This document shows positions 32,882 to 40,875 of a DNA stretch of 64,000 nucleotides, in pieces. The translations under genes were made by a program, and so were the position numbers. The notes below the pieces were generated by a model that saw only the letters and a list, made by a program, of their open reading frames with translations, made no database searches and was not told where the DNA came from. Origin of the DNA: Devosia neptuniae (GTDB lineage: Bacteria; Pseudomonadota; Alphaproteobacteria; Rhizobiales; Devosiaceae); NCBI RefSeq assembly GCF_025452235.1, contig NZ_CP104965.1, positions 1,116,001-1,180,000 of the forward strand, read 5' to 3'. Numbering within the stretch: the stretch's first letter is position 1; each line of letters opens with the position of its first letter.

Positions 32882-33129
32882 TCCCTCCCCCTTGAGGGGG
32901 AGTATTTACTCGGGACTCGCCCCACCCACGGTGTCACCCCGGCGCAGGCCGGGGCCCATCCCGAGATGCTGCGGCGACCGCAAGGTGTGTGGGCGGGGCG
33001 CCGGAATGGTGCTTATCAGGCGATCTGGCGGCGGGTTCGGACAGCTCAGGATGGGTCCCGGCCTGCGCCGGGATGACACCGCGTTCTTGAAGGCGTCCAA
33101 AGTAAACACTCCCTCCCGCAGGGGGAGGG
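32882..33129. repeat. Intergenic repeat block with a type-2 palindromic element
   Basis: The 410-base gap 32749-33158 has no gene. It carries a CT-rich box CCCTCCCCCTTGAGGGGGAG (32883 on), a palindromic element at 32930-33080 whose ends GGTGTCACCCCGGCGCAGGC and its inverse (ending in GCGCCGGGATGACACC) face each other, and a second CT/GA-rich inverted box at 33107-33129. The central element is repeated at 40663-40816 with shared internal words such as CCGCAAGGTGTG and CGATCTGGCGGCG. Part of it is also read inside a short open frame, which looks accidental. Confidence 0.8.
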
Positions 33130-33158
33130 AGGGCAGGAGCCTCAAGATCGACGCCAGT

Positions 33159-33683
33159 CTACTGCGTATTGACGGTGGCCGGGGTGGAGGCGGGGGTCGG
33201 GGCGCCATTGGTCCAGGTGACGGCCTCGCCGTTGAGCGGGATGACCGAGAGGCTCATCTTGCCCGAGCCCTGCTGCAATTCGCGGGCATGGCCGAGATAG
33301 ATCAGGGAATTGTTGGCGGCATCATAAATGCGGGTGACGCGCAGCGACTTCCAGATCAGCGAACGCCCTTCGCGGAAGATTTCCTCGCCGCCGGGGCGCA
33401 GGGAAATATTGCCGATGGTGAGCGGGCCGACCACCGAGCAATCGAGCGCGGAATAGGAGGGGTCTTCGAACCAATTGCCCTGGCTGATGCGATCGATGAA
33501 GGAGCGGTTGAAATAGGCCAGGTGGCAGACCACGCCCTCTACCCCCGGATCGGCCAGCGCATCGATGGCAATGTCATTGCCGGTCCAATCGACGCCGACC
33601 GAGCCCACGGTGCGGTTATCACCACAGGCGGCAAGGGAGACTGCGGCGAAAGCGGCGATGGCGAGGGCGGCAAGACGGTTCAT
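33159..33683 (-). CDS. creA: CreA family exported protein
   Basis: A 174-residue protein of the CreA family, whose function is unknown although it is conserved in Proteobacteria. The N-terminus MNRLAALAIAAFAAVSLAAC has a lipobox (LAAC), so the protein is probably a lipoprotein. The body has VGVDWTGNDIAIDALADPGV, EDPSYSALDCSVVGP and KSLRVTRIYDAANNSLIYL, all family landmarks. ATG 33683 is the start; the frame upstream runs into intergenic repeat sequence. It is next to, but not part of, the amino-acid transporter genes. The short tail after the CreA domain is Pro/Thr-rich. Confidence 0.88.
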   Translation of the reverse strand: MNRLAALAIAAFAAVSLAACGDNRTVGSVGVDWTGNDIAIDALADPGVEGVVCHLAYFNRSFIDRISQGNWFEDPSYSALDCSVVGPLTIGNISLRPGGEEIFREGRSLIWKSLRVTRIYDAANNSLIYLGHARELQQGSGKMSLSVIPLNGEAVTWTNGAPTPASTPATVNTQ

Positions 33684-33741
33684 GCGCAGGGTCTCCGTGG
33701 GTTGCGGGGTATAAGTGGGGCCGGAAAAGACGCAGCGCAAT

Positions 33742-33834
33742 AGTAGACCTCATCCTGAGCCCGTCGAAGGACGAAGTCGTGGCAAGATGGGTGGCACGAC
33801 CTCGTGGTTCGACAAGCTCACCATGAGGTCTACT
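33742..33834. repeat. Type-1 palindromic intergenic repeat, copy 1
   Basis: A 93-base element bounded by AGTAGACCTCA and its inverse TGAGGTCTACT, with inner words CCTGAGC..GTCGAAGGACGA and TGGTTCGACAAGCTCACCA that also pair. A second copy is at 61072-61172. It lies between creA and the permease. Confidence 0.85.
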
Positions 33835-33841
33835 GAACAGT

Positions 33842-34642
33842 TCAGCGCCGCTCATTGCGCAGGCGATTTTCCAGCAGGCGGACCAGCAGGGACAGGGAAA
33901 TGGTCATGGTGAGATAGAGGAAGGCCACGACGTTGTAGGTCTCGAAGAACAGGAAGGTGCTGGAGGAATAGACTTTGCCCAATTGGGTAATGTCCTGCAC
34001 GCCCAAAGCCGAGACCAGGGCCGAATCCTTGACCATGGAGACGAAGTCATTGCCCAGCGGGGGCAGGATGGTGCGCAGGGCCTGCGGGGCGATGATGAAG
34101 CGGAAGCAATGCCAGCGCGAGAGGCCCAGCGCGCGCGCCGCTTCGACCTGGCCGGAATTGACCGCTTCGATGCCGGCCCGGAAGATTTCGGCGATGAAGG
34201 CGGAATAGCAGATGGTGAGCGCGACGATGGCGCGCCAGGCGAAATCGAACTGGCGGATGGTGATCGTGCCACCTGTCGGCTGCAGCAGCCAATTGATGGC
34301 AGCGACCATACCGGGCGCGCCGACAAAGGCGACGTAGAACAGAAAGACCAGCACGGGAATGCCGCGAATAATCTCGACATAGAAGGTGGCCAGTTCGCGC
34401 AGCACGCGATTGGTCGAGGTGCGGGCGAGCGCGATCAGCAAGCCCAGCATAGTAGCCGCGGTGAAGGCGACGCCAGTGACCCAGAGCGTGGTGGTGATGC
34501 CGCCCGAGAGCGCACGGAAGATGACGGCATAGCCGGCATTGGCCGTCATGGCCCATAGGCCAAGCACGAAAAGCAAGGCAATGGCGAGCAGCCACCAGGG
34601 CGTGCGGGCGAGGATGGAGGGGCGGCGGGGGATGTAGGTCAT
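33842..34642 (-). CDS. Amino-acid ABC transporter permease (HisM/GlnP type)
   Basis: A 266-residue inner-membrane permease with about five to six membrane segments. The EAA loop that contacts the ATPase is [20 protein letters not shown], and [16 protein letters not shown] is the usual polar-amino-acid permease motif. The N-terminal [17 protein letters not shown] is cytoplasmic. It lies downstream of the periplasmic binding protein gene on the same strand, with 288 bases of repeats between them. No second permease or ATPase gene is present here, so it must share them with another locus or act as a homodimer. Confidence 0.9.
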   Translation of the reverse strand: MTYIPRRPSILARTPWWLLAIALLFVLGLWAMTANAGYAVIFRALSGGITTTLWVTGVAFTAATMLGLLIALARTSTNRVLRELATFYVEIIRGIPVLVFLFYVAFVGAPGMVAAINWLLQPTGGTITIRQFDFAWRAIVALTICYSAFIAEIFRAGIEAVNSGQVEAARALGLSRWHCFRFIIAPQALRTILPPLGNDFVSMVKDSALVSALGVQDITQLGKVYSSSTFLFFETYNVVAFLYLTMTISLSLLVRLLENRLRNERR

Positions 34643-34729
34643 GGTGTCTTCATGGTGGCAGCCGCAGACTCAGGGCTGCACCGGGGAGAGTATCTAGATT
34701 TGGCGCCTGTGACTCACCCCCACCCTTGA

Positions 34730-34904
34730 TCCCTCCCCACAAGGGGGAGGGAGACGATAGAGCCGAGAGTGCAGTTCCTGCGCCTCCCTCCCCTTGATGG
34801 GGAGGGAATGCGGGTGGTCGGGGAGCCACGATGTGGGGCAGAGCTGCGGAGCAAGGCCCCCTCATCCGGCGCGGTGCGCCGACCTCTCCCCCCAAGGGAG
34901 AGGT
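34730..34904. repeat. CT/GA-rich inverted repeat cluster
   Basis: Between the binding-protein and permease genes are three inverted boxes: CTCCCCACAAGGGGGAGGGA (34732 on), CCTCCCTCCCCTTGATGGGG (about 34782 on) and ACCTCTCCCCCCAAGGGAGA (about 34881 on). Each can fold back. The same family lies at 62364-62485 and 63793-63944. Confidence 0.75.
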
Positions 34905-34930
34905 GAAGGAAGGCGGGGTTGCCACGCCGC

Positions 34931-35734
34931 TTACTGGGCCGCGTTGTATTCGTAGAACCACTTCTGCTGGAATTTTTCCATGGTGCCGTCGGCCTTGATG
35001 GCGGCGATAGCGGCGTTGATGGGGTCGAGCAGGTCGGAGCCCTGGGTGAGGATGAAGCCGAAATCCTCGGCGCCGAGCGGACCGCCAATGACTTTGAAGG
35101 CGCCCGGATTGGCCCCGATATAGCCATTGGCCGAGGTCTGGTCCATCAGGACGGTATCGACGTCGCCGGCCTGCAGCGCCGAAACCGAGGTGCCGAAGGT
35201 GTCGAACAGCTTGATGCGCGGATTGCTCTCTTCGCCATCGAGCACATTATAGACCGCGACATAGAAATTGGTGGTGCCGGCCTGGGCGCCGATCAGCAGG
35301 TTGGGGTCGCCGGCAAAGCTCTCCGCATCGGTGAAGCGGGTCTCGTCGGCGCGCACCAGCATGAATTGCTCGCTGGTCAGGTAGGGATCGGAAAAATCGA
35401 TCAGCTCGGCGCGTTCCTCATTGATGGTGATGCCGTCCATGCCCACTTCGAACTGGCCATCGCGCACCGCCTGGATCATCACGTCCCAGCTGGAAAGCTG
35501 CCAATCGACCTTGGCATTGAGGCGCTTGGCGATTTCGTTGAACAGATCATATTCGAGGCCAATGCCCTCGCCGGTCTTCGGATCGGCGAAATTGAGCGGC
35601 ACATAGGCATTTTCGGTGACCGCGACGATGGTGCGGCCGCCCAGATCCGGCAGGGCATCCTGGGCCTGAACGGAAACGGCGCCGAAGGCCAGCGAGGCCA
35701 CGGCGGTGGCGAGCAGCTTGAGGATGGATGACAT
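34931..35734 (-). CDS. Amino-acid ABC transporter periplasmic binding protein
   Basis: A 267-residue exported binding protein of the family 3 (polar amino acid) group. The signal peptide is MSSILKLLATAVASLAFGAV with cleavage near VQAQDA. The mature part has VAVTENAYVPLNFADPKTGE (strand 1 substrate loop), VGMDGITINEERAELIDFSD and QAGDVDTVLMDQ, the usual ligand-contact blocks. ATG 35734 begins the protein. It should deliver an amino acid to the permease downstream at 33842-34642; the substrate cannot be assigned. Confidence 0.9.
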   Translation of the reverse strand: MSSILKLLATAVASLAFGAVSVQAQDALPDLGGRTIVAVTENAYVPLNFADPKTGEGIGLEYDLFNEIAKRLNAKVDWQLSSWDVMIQAVRDGQFEVGMDGITINEERAELIDFSDPYLTSEQFMLVRADETRFTDAESFAGDPNLLIGAQAGTTNFYVAVYNVLDGEESNPRIKLFDTFGTSVSALQAGDVDTVLMDQTSANGYIGANPGAFKVIGGPLGAEDFGFILTQGSDLLDPINAAIAAIKADGTMEKFQQKWFYEYNAAQ

Positions 35735-35872
35735 GAGGCGGCATTCTCCCGGAACGATTTGCCGGCAAGACTAGACCGGCTGGCCGGGGCTTGGGAATGG
35801 GTTTGGTGCGGCGAGAGGCGGGCCGGCGGGAAGAATTTGTTTTTGCCGTGCCCGTTCCACACACGGCGTCTT

Positions 35873-35948
35873 CCTCGGGCTTGACCCGAGGATCACTTGC
35901 AACACGTGCCATATCAAAGTGGCCCTCGGGTCAGGCCCGAGGGAGAAC
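35873..35948. repeat. Type-3 palindromic repeat, copy 1
   Basis: Inverted units CCTCGGGCTTGACCCGAGG and GGCCCTCGGGTCAGGCCCGA lie about 40 bases apart; the whole can fold on itself. A second copy is at 46937-47014. The 250-base gap 35735-35984 contains nothing else recognised. Confidence 0.78.
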
Positions 35949-35984
35949 AGCGATTGATTGCAGCATTGTGGCTAGAGCCGCGCC

Positions 35985-36353
35985 TTACGCCTCGTCGATG
36001 GTTTCCGCCTTGGGGCCGCGTTCCTGCACCGATTTGATGCAGTTCTTGGCGCTGGATTTGGATTTGTAGGTTTCCGAGCGCACCATGGGTTCGCCATTGG
36101 CGGCGACGAAGCGCACGAAGGTCTGGCCATCCTTGGAGGCGGCGAGTTCGAAGCGGTAGCCCTTGCCCTCTTCGCCCTTGGTCAGATCGACAATGGCGGC
36201 GCCGGGCGCGTTCTTCTTGATGGAATCGATGCAATTCTGCGCGCTGGCCTTGGACTTGTAAGTTTCCGACCAGACCATGATTTCGCTATTGTAGACGAAC
36301 TTGGCGACGAACTCGCCATTCTTGGCAGCAGTGATCTTGAACTTATGCGCCAT
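35985..36353 (-). CDS. YegP-type DUF1508 protein with two repeats
   Basis: A 122-residue cytoplasmic protein built of two tandem DUF1508 units: residues about 1-58 and 62-115. The word SETYKSK occurs in both, followed by a conserved ASAQNCIDSI or SSAKNCIKSV helix. YegP-like proteins form a compact alpha-beta dimer-like fold; their role is unknown although they are often stress-induced. Upstream leader is AGGGAGAGCCTGGGGTT before the ATG. Confidence 0.9.
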   Translation of the reverse strand: MAHKFKITAAKNGEFVAKFVYNSEIMVWSETYKSKASAQNCIDSIKKNAPGAAIVDLTKGEEGKGYRFELAASKDGQTFVRFVAANGEPMVRSETYKSKSSAKNCIKSVQERGPKAETIDEA

Positions 36354-36443
36354 AACCCCAGGCTCTCCCTCAAGGAGCGACGCGACGGCGCGTCGCTTTG
36401 CAATGAGCGAGATTAACCCAAGATATAAGAAAAGAAAGAGGGA

Positions 36444-36731
36444 TCAGCCCGTATGGGAGCGATCGATATGGCCCAGATCGCGGTCGGGGTCGATGCGGTC
36501 GCGCACCATTTGCTTGAGCTGCTTGACGTCAGGGAAGCCGCCATCGCGCTTGCGCTCCCAGATCAATTCACCATCGAGGCTGATCTCGAAAATGCCACCC
36601 GTGCCGGGGACCAGCGTCACCGCCCCCATTTCGAGGCTGAAGGTGGAGAGCACTTCGGAGGCCATCCAGGCCGAGCGGAGCAGCCAATTGCACTGGGTGC
36701 AATAGGTGATGGTGAGGGCGGGTTTGTTCAT
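36444..36731 (-). CDS. SelW/Rdx-family protein with CxxC motif
   Basis: A 95-residue thioredoxin-like protein of the Rdx (SelT/SelW/SelH) family. The redox motif is CTQC at residues 11-14, with ordinary Cys in place of selenocysteine, followed by LVPGTGGIFEI and the GGFPDVKQLKQMVRD end typical of bacterial members. Its start overlaps the stop of the cyclic-nucleotide-domain gene (ATGA at 36731-36728), so the two are coupled. Redox partner unknown. Confidence 0.88.
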   Translation of the reverse strand: MNKPALTITYCTQCNWLLRSAWMASEVLSTFSLEMGAVTLVPGTGGIFEISLDGELIWERKRDGGFPDVKQLKQMVRDRIDPDRDLGHIDRSHTG

Positions 36732-37189
36732 CGTGCGGCTTTGCTCTTGCGATCGGCGGGTTCGACCAGGGTGGCCAGGATCTGATCGACCAGATCGAGA
36801 TCCCGTCGCTTGCCGGCGGCCTGCTGCTGCAGATCGACCAGATAAGAGGTGGTGTAATAAAGCCGCCGCGCCAGCATGGTGGCGATATGCAGGGAAAATT
36901 CGGGGCGGCTATCGAGAAAGGTCAGCGCGTCGGGAATTTCATAGGCGGTGACGGCGGAGAGCGCCTTGACGCTGGCCGAATGGGGCATGTCGAGCAGCAC
37001 GGCCATTTCCCCGAAAATCGAGCCAGGCTCGTCGACATGAGTGACCTGGGTGCGTTCGCGGATCACTTCCACCTGGCCCGAGACCAGCACATAGAGCCGG
37101 CCCAGCCGCTCGCCCTCGGGCAGCATGAGCTGGCCGGGTTTGAAGCTGACCTGCTTGAGCCCCACACAATAATCCAGAATATCGGCCAT
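36728..37189 (-). CDS. Cyclic-nucleotide-binding domain protein
   Basis: A 152-residue protein consisting of a Crp-like cyclic-nucleotide-binding barrel (residues about 10-120: KPGQLMLPEGERLGRLYVLV, GSIFGEMAVLLDMPHSASV) and a C-terminal helix without DNA-binding wing. It therefore is a sensor or adaptor rather than a transcription factor. ATG 37189 is preceded by GGAGGGG; the longer frame adds 12 residues without support. It is coupled to the Rdx-family gene downstream. Confidence 0.85.
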   Translation of the reverse strand: MADILDYCVGLKQVSFKPGQLMLPEGERLGRLYVLVSGQVEVIRERTQVTHVDEPGSIFGEMAVLLDMPHSASVKALSAVTAYEIPDALTFLDSRPEFSLHIATMLARRLYYTTSYLVDLQQQAAGKRRDLDLVDQILATLVEPADRKSKAAR

Positions 37190-37240
37190 GCGCCCCTCCG
37201 ATTTTCGTGCGGCTATATTGCCCAAACTCGGCAGGCGGTC

Positions 37241-37274
37241 AAAGCAAAGCCGCCCGGAGTGAACCGGACGGCTT
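37241..37274 (-). terminator. Rho-independent terminator after the DUF1236 gene
   Basis: On the minus strand AAGCCGTCCGG and CCGGGCGGCTT form an 11-bp stem (one G-T pair) around a 6-base loop, followed by TGCTTTG. It lies about 75 bases past the DUF1236 stop and just upstream of the cyclic-nucleotide-domain gene. Confidence 0.75.
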
Positions 37275-37348
37275 CGGGGCGGGCGTGACTACGGAACTTC
37301 CACCCCATCCCGCCCTCGAGAGGGAGGAATAGTTGTGCGGCGCCGGGA

Positions 37349-37987
37349 CTAGTTGATCCAGACCACGGCGCGGCTGGTGCTTTCGACCAGGGCCGGGCGG
37401 CCCTCGATATAGACATAGGAATAGCTCGATTGCGGCACCGGAGTCAGTGCGACATCGGGCGGCACCACATAGCCCACGACCACATCGCCTTGCAGGGGTA
37501 CCGGAGCGATTGGGTTGGCGATGGCGTAATCGAGATAGTTCTGGGTGACCAGATAGCCCGGCGACTGCACCAGGGCGCGGCTTTGCAGATCGACGATCCA
37601 GACGCGGTCATTGGCATAGATATAGCCATAGGAGGGGTTGGTCTCGACCGGGTAGATCACCACGTCGGGCGGCAGCACATAGCCGATATCGAGCGCGCTA
37701 TCGAGATAGACCGGCTCGACCGGATGGGCGCCGGCATAATCGACCACCGAGGTTTCGATGCCCGCCTCGGCGCCCAGCGTGGCCCCGGCAAAGCCGCCGA
37801 TGGCAGCGCCCAGCGGGCCGGCCACTACTGCACCAACGGTCGCGCCGGCGATGCCGCCACCACCCGCGCCAATGGTGGCGCCGGCTTGCACATCATCTTC
37901 GGTGCCGATCAGCGTATCCTGGGCGAAGGCCGGCATGGCCATGCCAAGCGCCAACGCGGCCACACCAGCCAAAAGAAGCTGTTTCAT
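37349..37987 (-). CDS. DUF1236 exported protein
   Basis: A 212-residue exported protein: signal peptide MKQLLLAGVAALALGMAMPA (cleavage after AFA), a glycine-zipper segment (GAGGGGIAGATVGAVVAG, residues about 38-75) that may insert in a membrane, and two DUF1236 units with DIGYVLPPDVVIYPVE and VVGYVVPPDVALTPVP. AAAGGA precedes ATG 37987; the frame upstream is not supported. DUF1236 proteins are envelope-associated and of unknown role. A terminator follows. Confidence 0.85.
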   Translation of the reverse strand: MKQLLLAGVAALALGMAMPAFAQDTLIGTEDDVQAGATIGAGGGGIAGATVGAVVAGPLGAAIGGFAGATLGAEAGIETSVVDYAGAHPVEPVYLDSALDIGYVLPPDVVIYPVETNPSYGYIYANDRVWIVDLQSRALVQSPGYLVTQNYLDYAIANPIAPVPLQGDVVVGYVVPPDVALTPVPQSSYSYVYIEGRPALVESTSRAVVWIN

Positions 37988-38166
37988 TGCTCTGATCCTT
38001 TCAAGGGAGTGGACAGGCCACTCACTGCGGAAGCGCGAGACTGGGAGGTCTCGCGCGGTTACCGCCCCGTGCTGGATTAACGAGGGCCTGAAAGACTGGT
38101 TCCTGGTGGGGAATGGGGATGGCGGGCAGCTGTGGCGCATCGGCCACAGGGGACCCGGCAGGACGC

Positions 38167-38586
38167 TCAGAGGTAGGACGTCACCGCGGGCGGCTCCATC
38201 TGCTTGTCCTGGATGCCGTTTTCATAGGTGATCGGCACTCTGGCGAAATCCTGCGGCGACAGGCCGTCGAGCACCGCGATGTTGAGCGCGTGGAACCAGC
38301 CGCCCATCTGCTCGAGAAAGCCGCGCGAATAGAGCTGCACGCCGCAGGTTTTGCAGAAATGGTGGTGAATGTGATCGGGCGGCCAGAGCGAGTCCGGGGC
38401 GCGATAATCGGCCAGGTTATCGGCGCCGGTCAGCAGGCGGATGTCGTCGACGCCGACAAAGCTCTTCCAATAGCGGGTCTTGGCGCAATAGGTGCAGTTG
38501 CAACGGCGGGACTCAGCGCTGAGATCGACATCGGCTTCGAAGCTGACGGCGCCGCAATGGCAGGAGCCGTGATGGGTCTGTCGCAT
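38167..38586 (-). CDS. GFA-family (CENP-V/GFA domain) protein
   Basis: A 139-residue zinc protein of the glutathione-dependent formaldehyde-activating-like family. Zinc ligands are visible in GSCHCGAVSFE, CNCTYCAKT and HHHFCKTCGVQLY. The start ATG 38586 has GAGGAG upstream; 22 further residues of the frame are not supported. Most members of this family have no proven activity, and the name should not be taken as formaldehyde detoxification. It is 11 bases downstream of the SRPBCC gene, so it is probably the third gene of the ArsR operon. Confidence 0.87.
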   Translation of the reverse strand: MRQTHHGSCHCGAVSFEADVDLSAESRRCNCTYCAKTRYWKSFVGVDDIRLLTGADNLADYRAPDSLWPPDHIHHHFCKTCGVQLYSRGFLEQMGGWFHALNIAVLDGLSPQDFARVPITYENGIQDKQMEPPAVTSYL

Positions 38587-38597
38587 GTTTGCTCTCC

Positions 38598-39062
38598 TCA
38601 GGCGGGATTGTCGCGCAGGTAATTCACCTGCTTGTCGAGGCATTCGGTCCAACCGCTGAGATGGCTGTCGCGCTCGGCGATCGAGGCGAAGGGGGCCTGG
38701 TGGAAGCGCTGGCTGGTGACGCCATCGGCCTCGTCGAGGGTGATGGTGATATCGGTGAGATCGGTCTGGCCCGCACCCTGTTCCCAGGCAAAGCTCATGA
38801 CGATCTTTCGATTGGGCACGATCTCTTTAAACGTGCCGCCGAACCAGCCATCGGGATAATCAGCCGAGCGGATCACGCCGCGATAGGCGCCGCCGACGCG
38901 GAAATCGAGCGTATAGCTGGGGCAGGTGAAATCCTTTGGACCGAACCAGCGCTTGAGCAATTCCGCGTCGCTCCAGAGGCGGAACACCAATGCGGCCGGC
39001 GCGGCGAAGGTGCGGTCGATGAAGAGTTCGTTTGCGGCCATGGCTTCAGTTTTTGGGAGCAT
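38598..39062 (-). CDS. SRPBCC/AHSA1-family protein
   Basis: A 154-residue protein with the START-like SRPBCC fold: AAPAALVFRLWSDAELLKRW, GPKDFTCPSYTLDFRVGGAY, PNRKIVMSFAWEQ and SGWTECLDKQVNYL. ATG 39062 is chosen because AAAGGA is 8 bases upstream, even though it overlaps the ArsR gene by 17 bases; ATG 39041 is the alternative. AHSA1-like proteins bind hydrophobic ligands and are often paired with an ArsR regulator, as here. The ligand is unknown. Confidence 0.88.
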   Translation of the reverse strand: MLPKTEAMAANELFIDRTFAAPAALVFRLWSDAELLKRWFGPKDFTCPSYTLDFRVGGAYRGVIRSADYPDGWFGGTFKEIVPNRKIVMSFAWEQGAGQTDLTDITITLDEADGVTSQRFHQAPFASIAERDSHLSGWTECLDKQVNYLRDNPA

Positions 39063-39393
39063 CGGGCTGTCCTTTGGTGAGATCCTTGAGGAGGGCGTCC
39101 ATCTTGTCGAAGCCCTCGTCCCAGAATTTGCGATAGTGTTCGAGCCAGCTGGCCAGCTCGCGCAGGGGCGCGCCTTCGAGGCGAACGGGGCGCCATTGGG
39201 CGGTGCGGCCGCGCGAGACGAGCCCCGCGTGTTCGAGCACCTTGAGATGGCGGGAAATGGCCGGCAGGCTGATAGCGAAGGGCTCGGCCAGTTCATTGAC
39301 ATTGGCCTCGCCCTCTCCCAGCCGGGCCAGAATGGCGCGGCGGGTCGGGTCGGCCAAAGCGGCCAGCGTGAGGCTTAGCGGGTCGGTCTGCAT
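39046..39393 (-). CDS. ArsR-family transcriptional regulator
   Basis: A 115-residue winged-helix regulator. DPTRRAILARLGEGEANVNE and SLPAISRHLKVLEHAGLV form the DNA-binding part. The metal-binding CxC motif of classical ArsR is absent, so it is a non-metal subtype of the kind that controls SRPBCC genes. The coding sequence begins directly beside two inverted repeats (39395-39424), and it overlaps the SRPBCC gene. Autoregulation is the simplest reading. Confidence 0.9.
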   Translation of the reverse strand: MQTDPLSLTLAALADPTRRAILARLGEGEANVNELAEPFAISLPAISRHLKVLEHAGLVSRGRTAQWRPVRLEGAPLRELASWLEHYRKFWDEGFDKMDALLKDLTKGQPDAPKN

Positions 39394-39394
39394 T

Positions 39395-39424
39395 TAACGT
39401 ATCCGTTAATTAACATATGCGTTA
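39395..39424 (-). promoter_or_regulatory. Double ArsR-type operator
   Basis: Two inverted repeats of the form TAACG-N4-CGTTA lie one helical turn and a half apart (start to start 16 bases): 39395-39408 and 39411-39424 (second left arm TAACA). They abut the ArsR start codon on the minus strand. Position and symmetry fit an autoregulatory operator. Confidence 0.7.
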
Positions 39425-39523
39425 AATAGATCGAACGTAGATGGGAGTCAAGAGGGCGGATCCAGCGCGCTTGCTCCCATGGCTTGCCGCCCCTAAATAT
39501 GGGCCCTCCCCGGGAGCCCGCCT

Positions 39524-40627
39524 TTGTCAGATCCATCCCCTGCCTTGCGCGTTGTGCTTAAAACCCGCGTCGTCGTGATTGGCGCGGGGCAGGCGGGCCT
39601 GTCCTCGGCCTATCACCTCAAGCAAATGGGCCTCATGCCCGGCCGCGACTTCATCGTGCTCGACCAAGCCCCTGCGCCGGGCGGCGCCTGGCAATATCGC
39701 TGGCCTTCGCTGACGCTGAGCACGGTCAATCGCGTGCATGACCTGCCGGGCCTGTCCTTTGCCGAACTGGGGGGAGGCGATGATTCGGTGCAGGCCGCCG
39801 TGGCGGTGCCCCGCTATTTCGCGGCTTATGAGGAGCGCTTCGGGCTCAATGTGCTGCGCCCCGCCGCGGTCAGCGTGGTGTGCGACCGGGGAGCACGACT
39901 GCGGGTCGAGAGCGATCGCGGGGTGTCTTCCGCCGAGGGGCTGATCAATGCCACCGGCACCTGGGAAAAGCCGTTCATCCCGGACTATCCCGGCAAGGAC
40001 CTGTTCACCGGCCGCCAGCTGCATACCCGCGACTATAGAAATGCCGCCGAATTCGCCGGCCAGCATGTGCTGGTGGTCGGCGGGGGTATTTCGGCCATCC
40101 AGCTGCTCGATGAAATCTCGCAGGTGACGCAGACCAGCTGGGTCACCCGCACGCCGCCGCGCTTTCGCGATGGTCCGTTTGATGCTGATGCCGGCCGAGC
40201 CGCTGTGGCTTTGGTGGAAGAGCGCGTGCGCCAGGGCCTGCCGCCGGGTTCGGTGGTGTCGGTCACCGGCCTGCCCGTCACCCCGGCGATCGAGGCAGCC
40301 CGCGCGCGGGGCGTATTGAACCGCCAGCCCATGTTCGATGAGATCACGCCAACAGGGGTGCGCTGGGCCGATGGCAAGACGCTCGATGTCGATGTGATTT
40401 TATGGTGCACCGGTTTTCGCAGCGCGCTCGATCATCTGGCGCCACTGCAATTGCGCGAGCCCTCAGGCGGCATCGTGATGAGCGGGCGGCTGGCCACGCA
40501 GGTCGAGCGCGACAAGCGCATCCATCTGGTCGGTTACGGCCCCTCGGCCTCCACCATCGGCGCCAACCGCGCCGGCAGCGCCGCTGCCAAGGAACTGATG
40601 GCGTTTCTTGATTCGGGAAGTGGCTGA
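39524..40627 (+). CDS. FAD/NAD(P)-dependent monooxygenase-like flavoprotein
   Basis: A 367-residue flavoprotein with two dinucleotide-binding folds: FAD motif VVIGAGQAGLSSAYHLKQMG at the N-terminus and NADP motif VLVVGGGISAIQLLDEIS at about residue 183. The sequence between them and WCTGFRSALDHL near residue 300 resemble the flavin-dependent monooxygenase/thioredoxin-reductase-like group used on small organics or thiols. The start is TTG 39524 with GGGAG about 8 bases upstream. No specific substrate can be named; it is divergent from the ArsR operon. Confidence 0.82.
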   Translation: MSDPSPALRVVLKTRVVVIGAGQAGLSSAYHLKQMGLMPGRDFIVLDQAPAPGGAWQYRWPSLTLSTVNRVHDLPGLSFAELGGGDDSVQAAVAVPRYFAAYEERFGLNVLRPAAVSVVCDRGARLRVESDRGVSSAEGLINATGTWEKPFIPDYPGKDLFTGRQLHTRDYRNAAEFAGQHVLVVGGGISAIQLLDEISQVTQTSWVTRTPPRFRDGPFDADAGRAAVALVEERVRQGLPPGSVVSVTGLPVTPAIEAARARGVLNRQPMFDEITPTGVRWADGKTLDVDVILWCTGFRSALDHLAPLQLREPSGGIVMSGRLATQVERDKRIHLVGYGPSASTIGANRAGSAAAKELMAFLDSGSG

Positions 40628-40662
40628 CAGCCGGCGCTCGGCTCAAGCGCTCAGCGCTGCCG

Positions 40663-40858
40663 CACCCACGGTGTCACCCCGGCGCAGGCCGGGGCCCAGC
40701 TCGAGATAGCTCCGCTGCCGCAAGGTGTGCGAGCGTTTTCCCTCGAACGATCTGGCGGCGTGGCCCACGATCTCAGGATGGGCCCCGGCCTGCGCCGGGG
40801 TGACACCGTGGGTGGGGGCATGTCTTGCGCGATGGCCAGAGTGACACCGTGGGTGGGG
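40663..40858. repeat. Type-2 palindromic repeat, copy 2
   Basis: A second, near-complete copy of the element at 32930-33080: it starts CACCCACGGTGTCACCCCGG, has the shared internal words CCGCAAGGTGTG and CGATCTGGCGGCG, and ends with the inverse GGGGTGACACCGTGGGTGGG by 40816. A partial third end (GTGACACCGTGGGTGGGG) follows at 40841-40858. The 248-base gap 40628-40875 holds nothing else. Confidence 0.82.
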
Positions 40859-40875
40859 TGATATCTACGCAGAAG

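Noticed and set aside
32749..33158. Insertion sequence or prophage remnant
   Set aside because: No transposase, integrase or phage gene is present; only palindromic non-coding repeats.
33742..33834. CRISPR array
   Set aside because: The repeats are palindromic, isolated and without regularly spaced spacers; no cas genes are seen.
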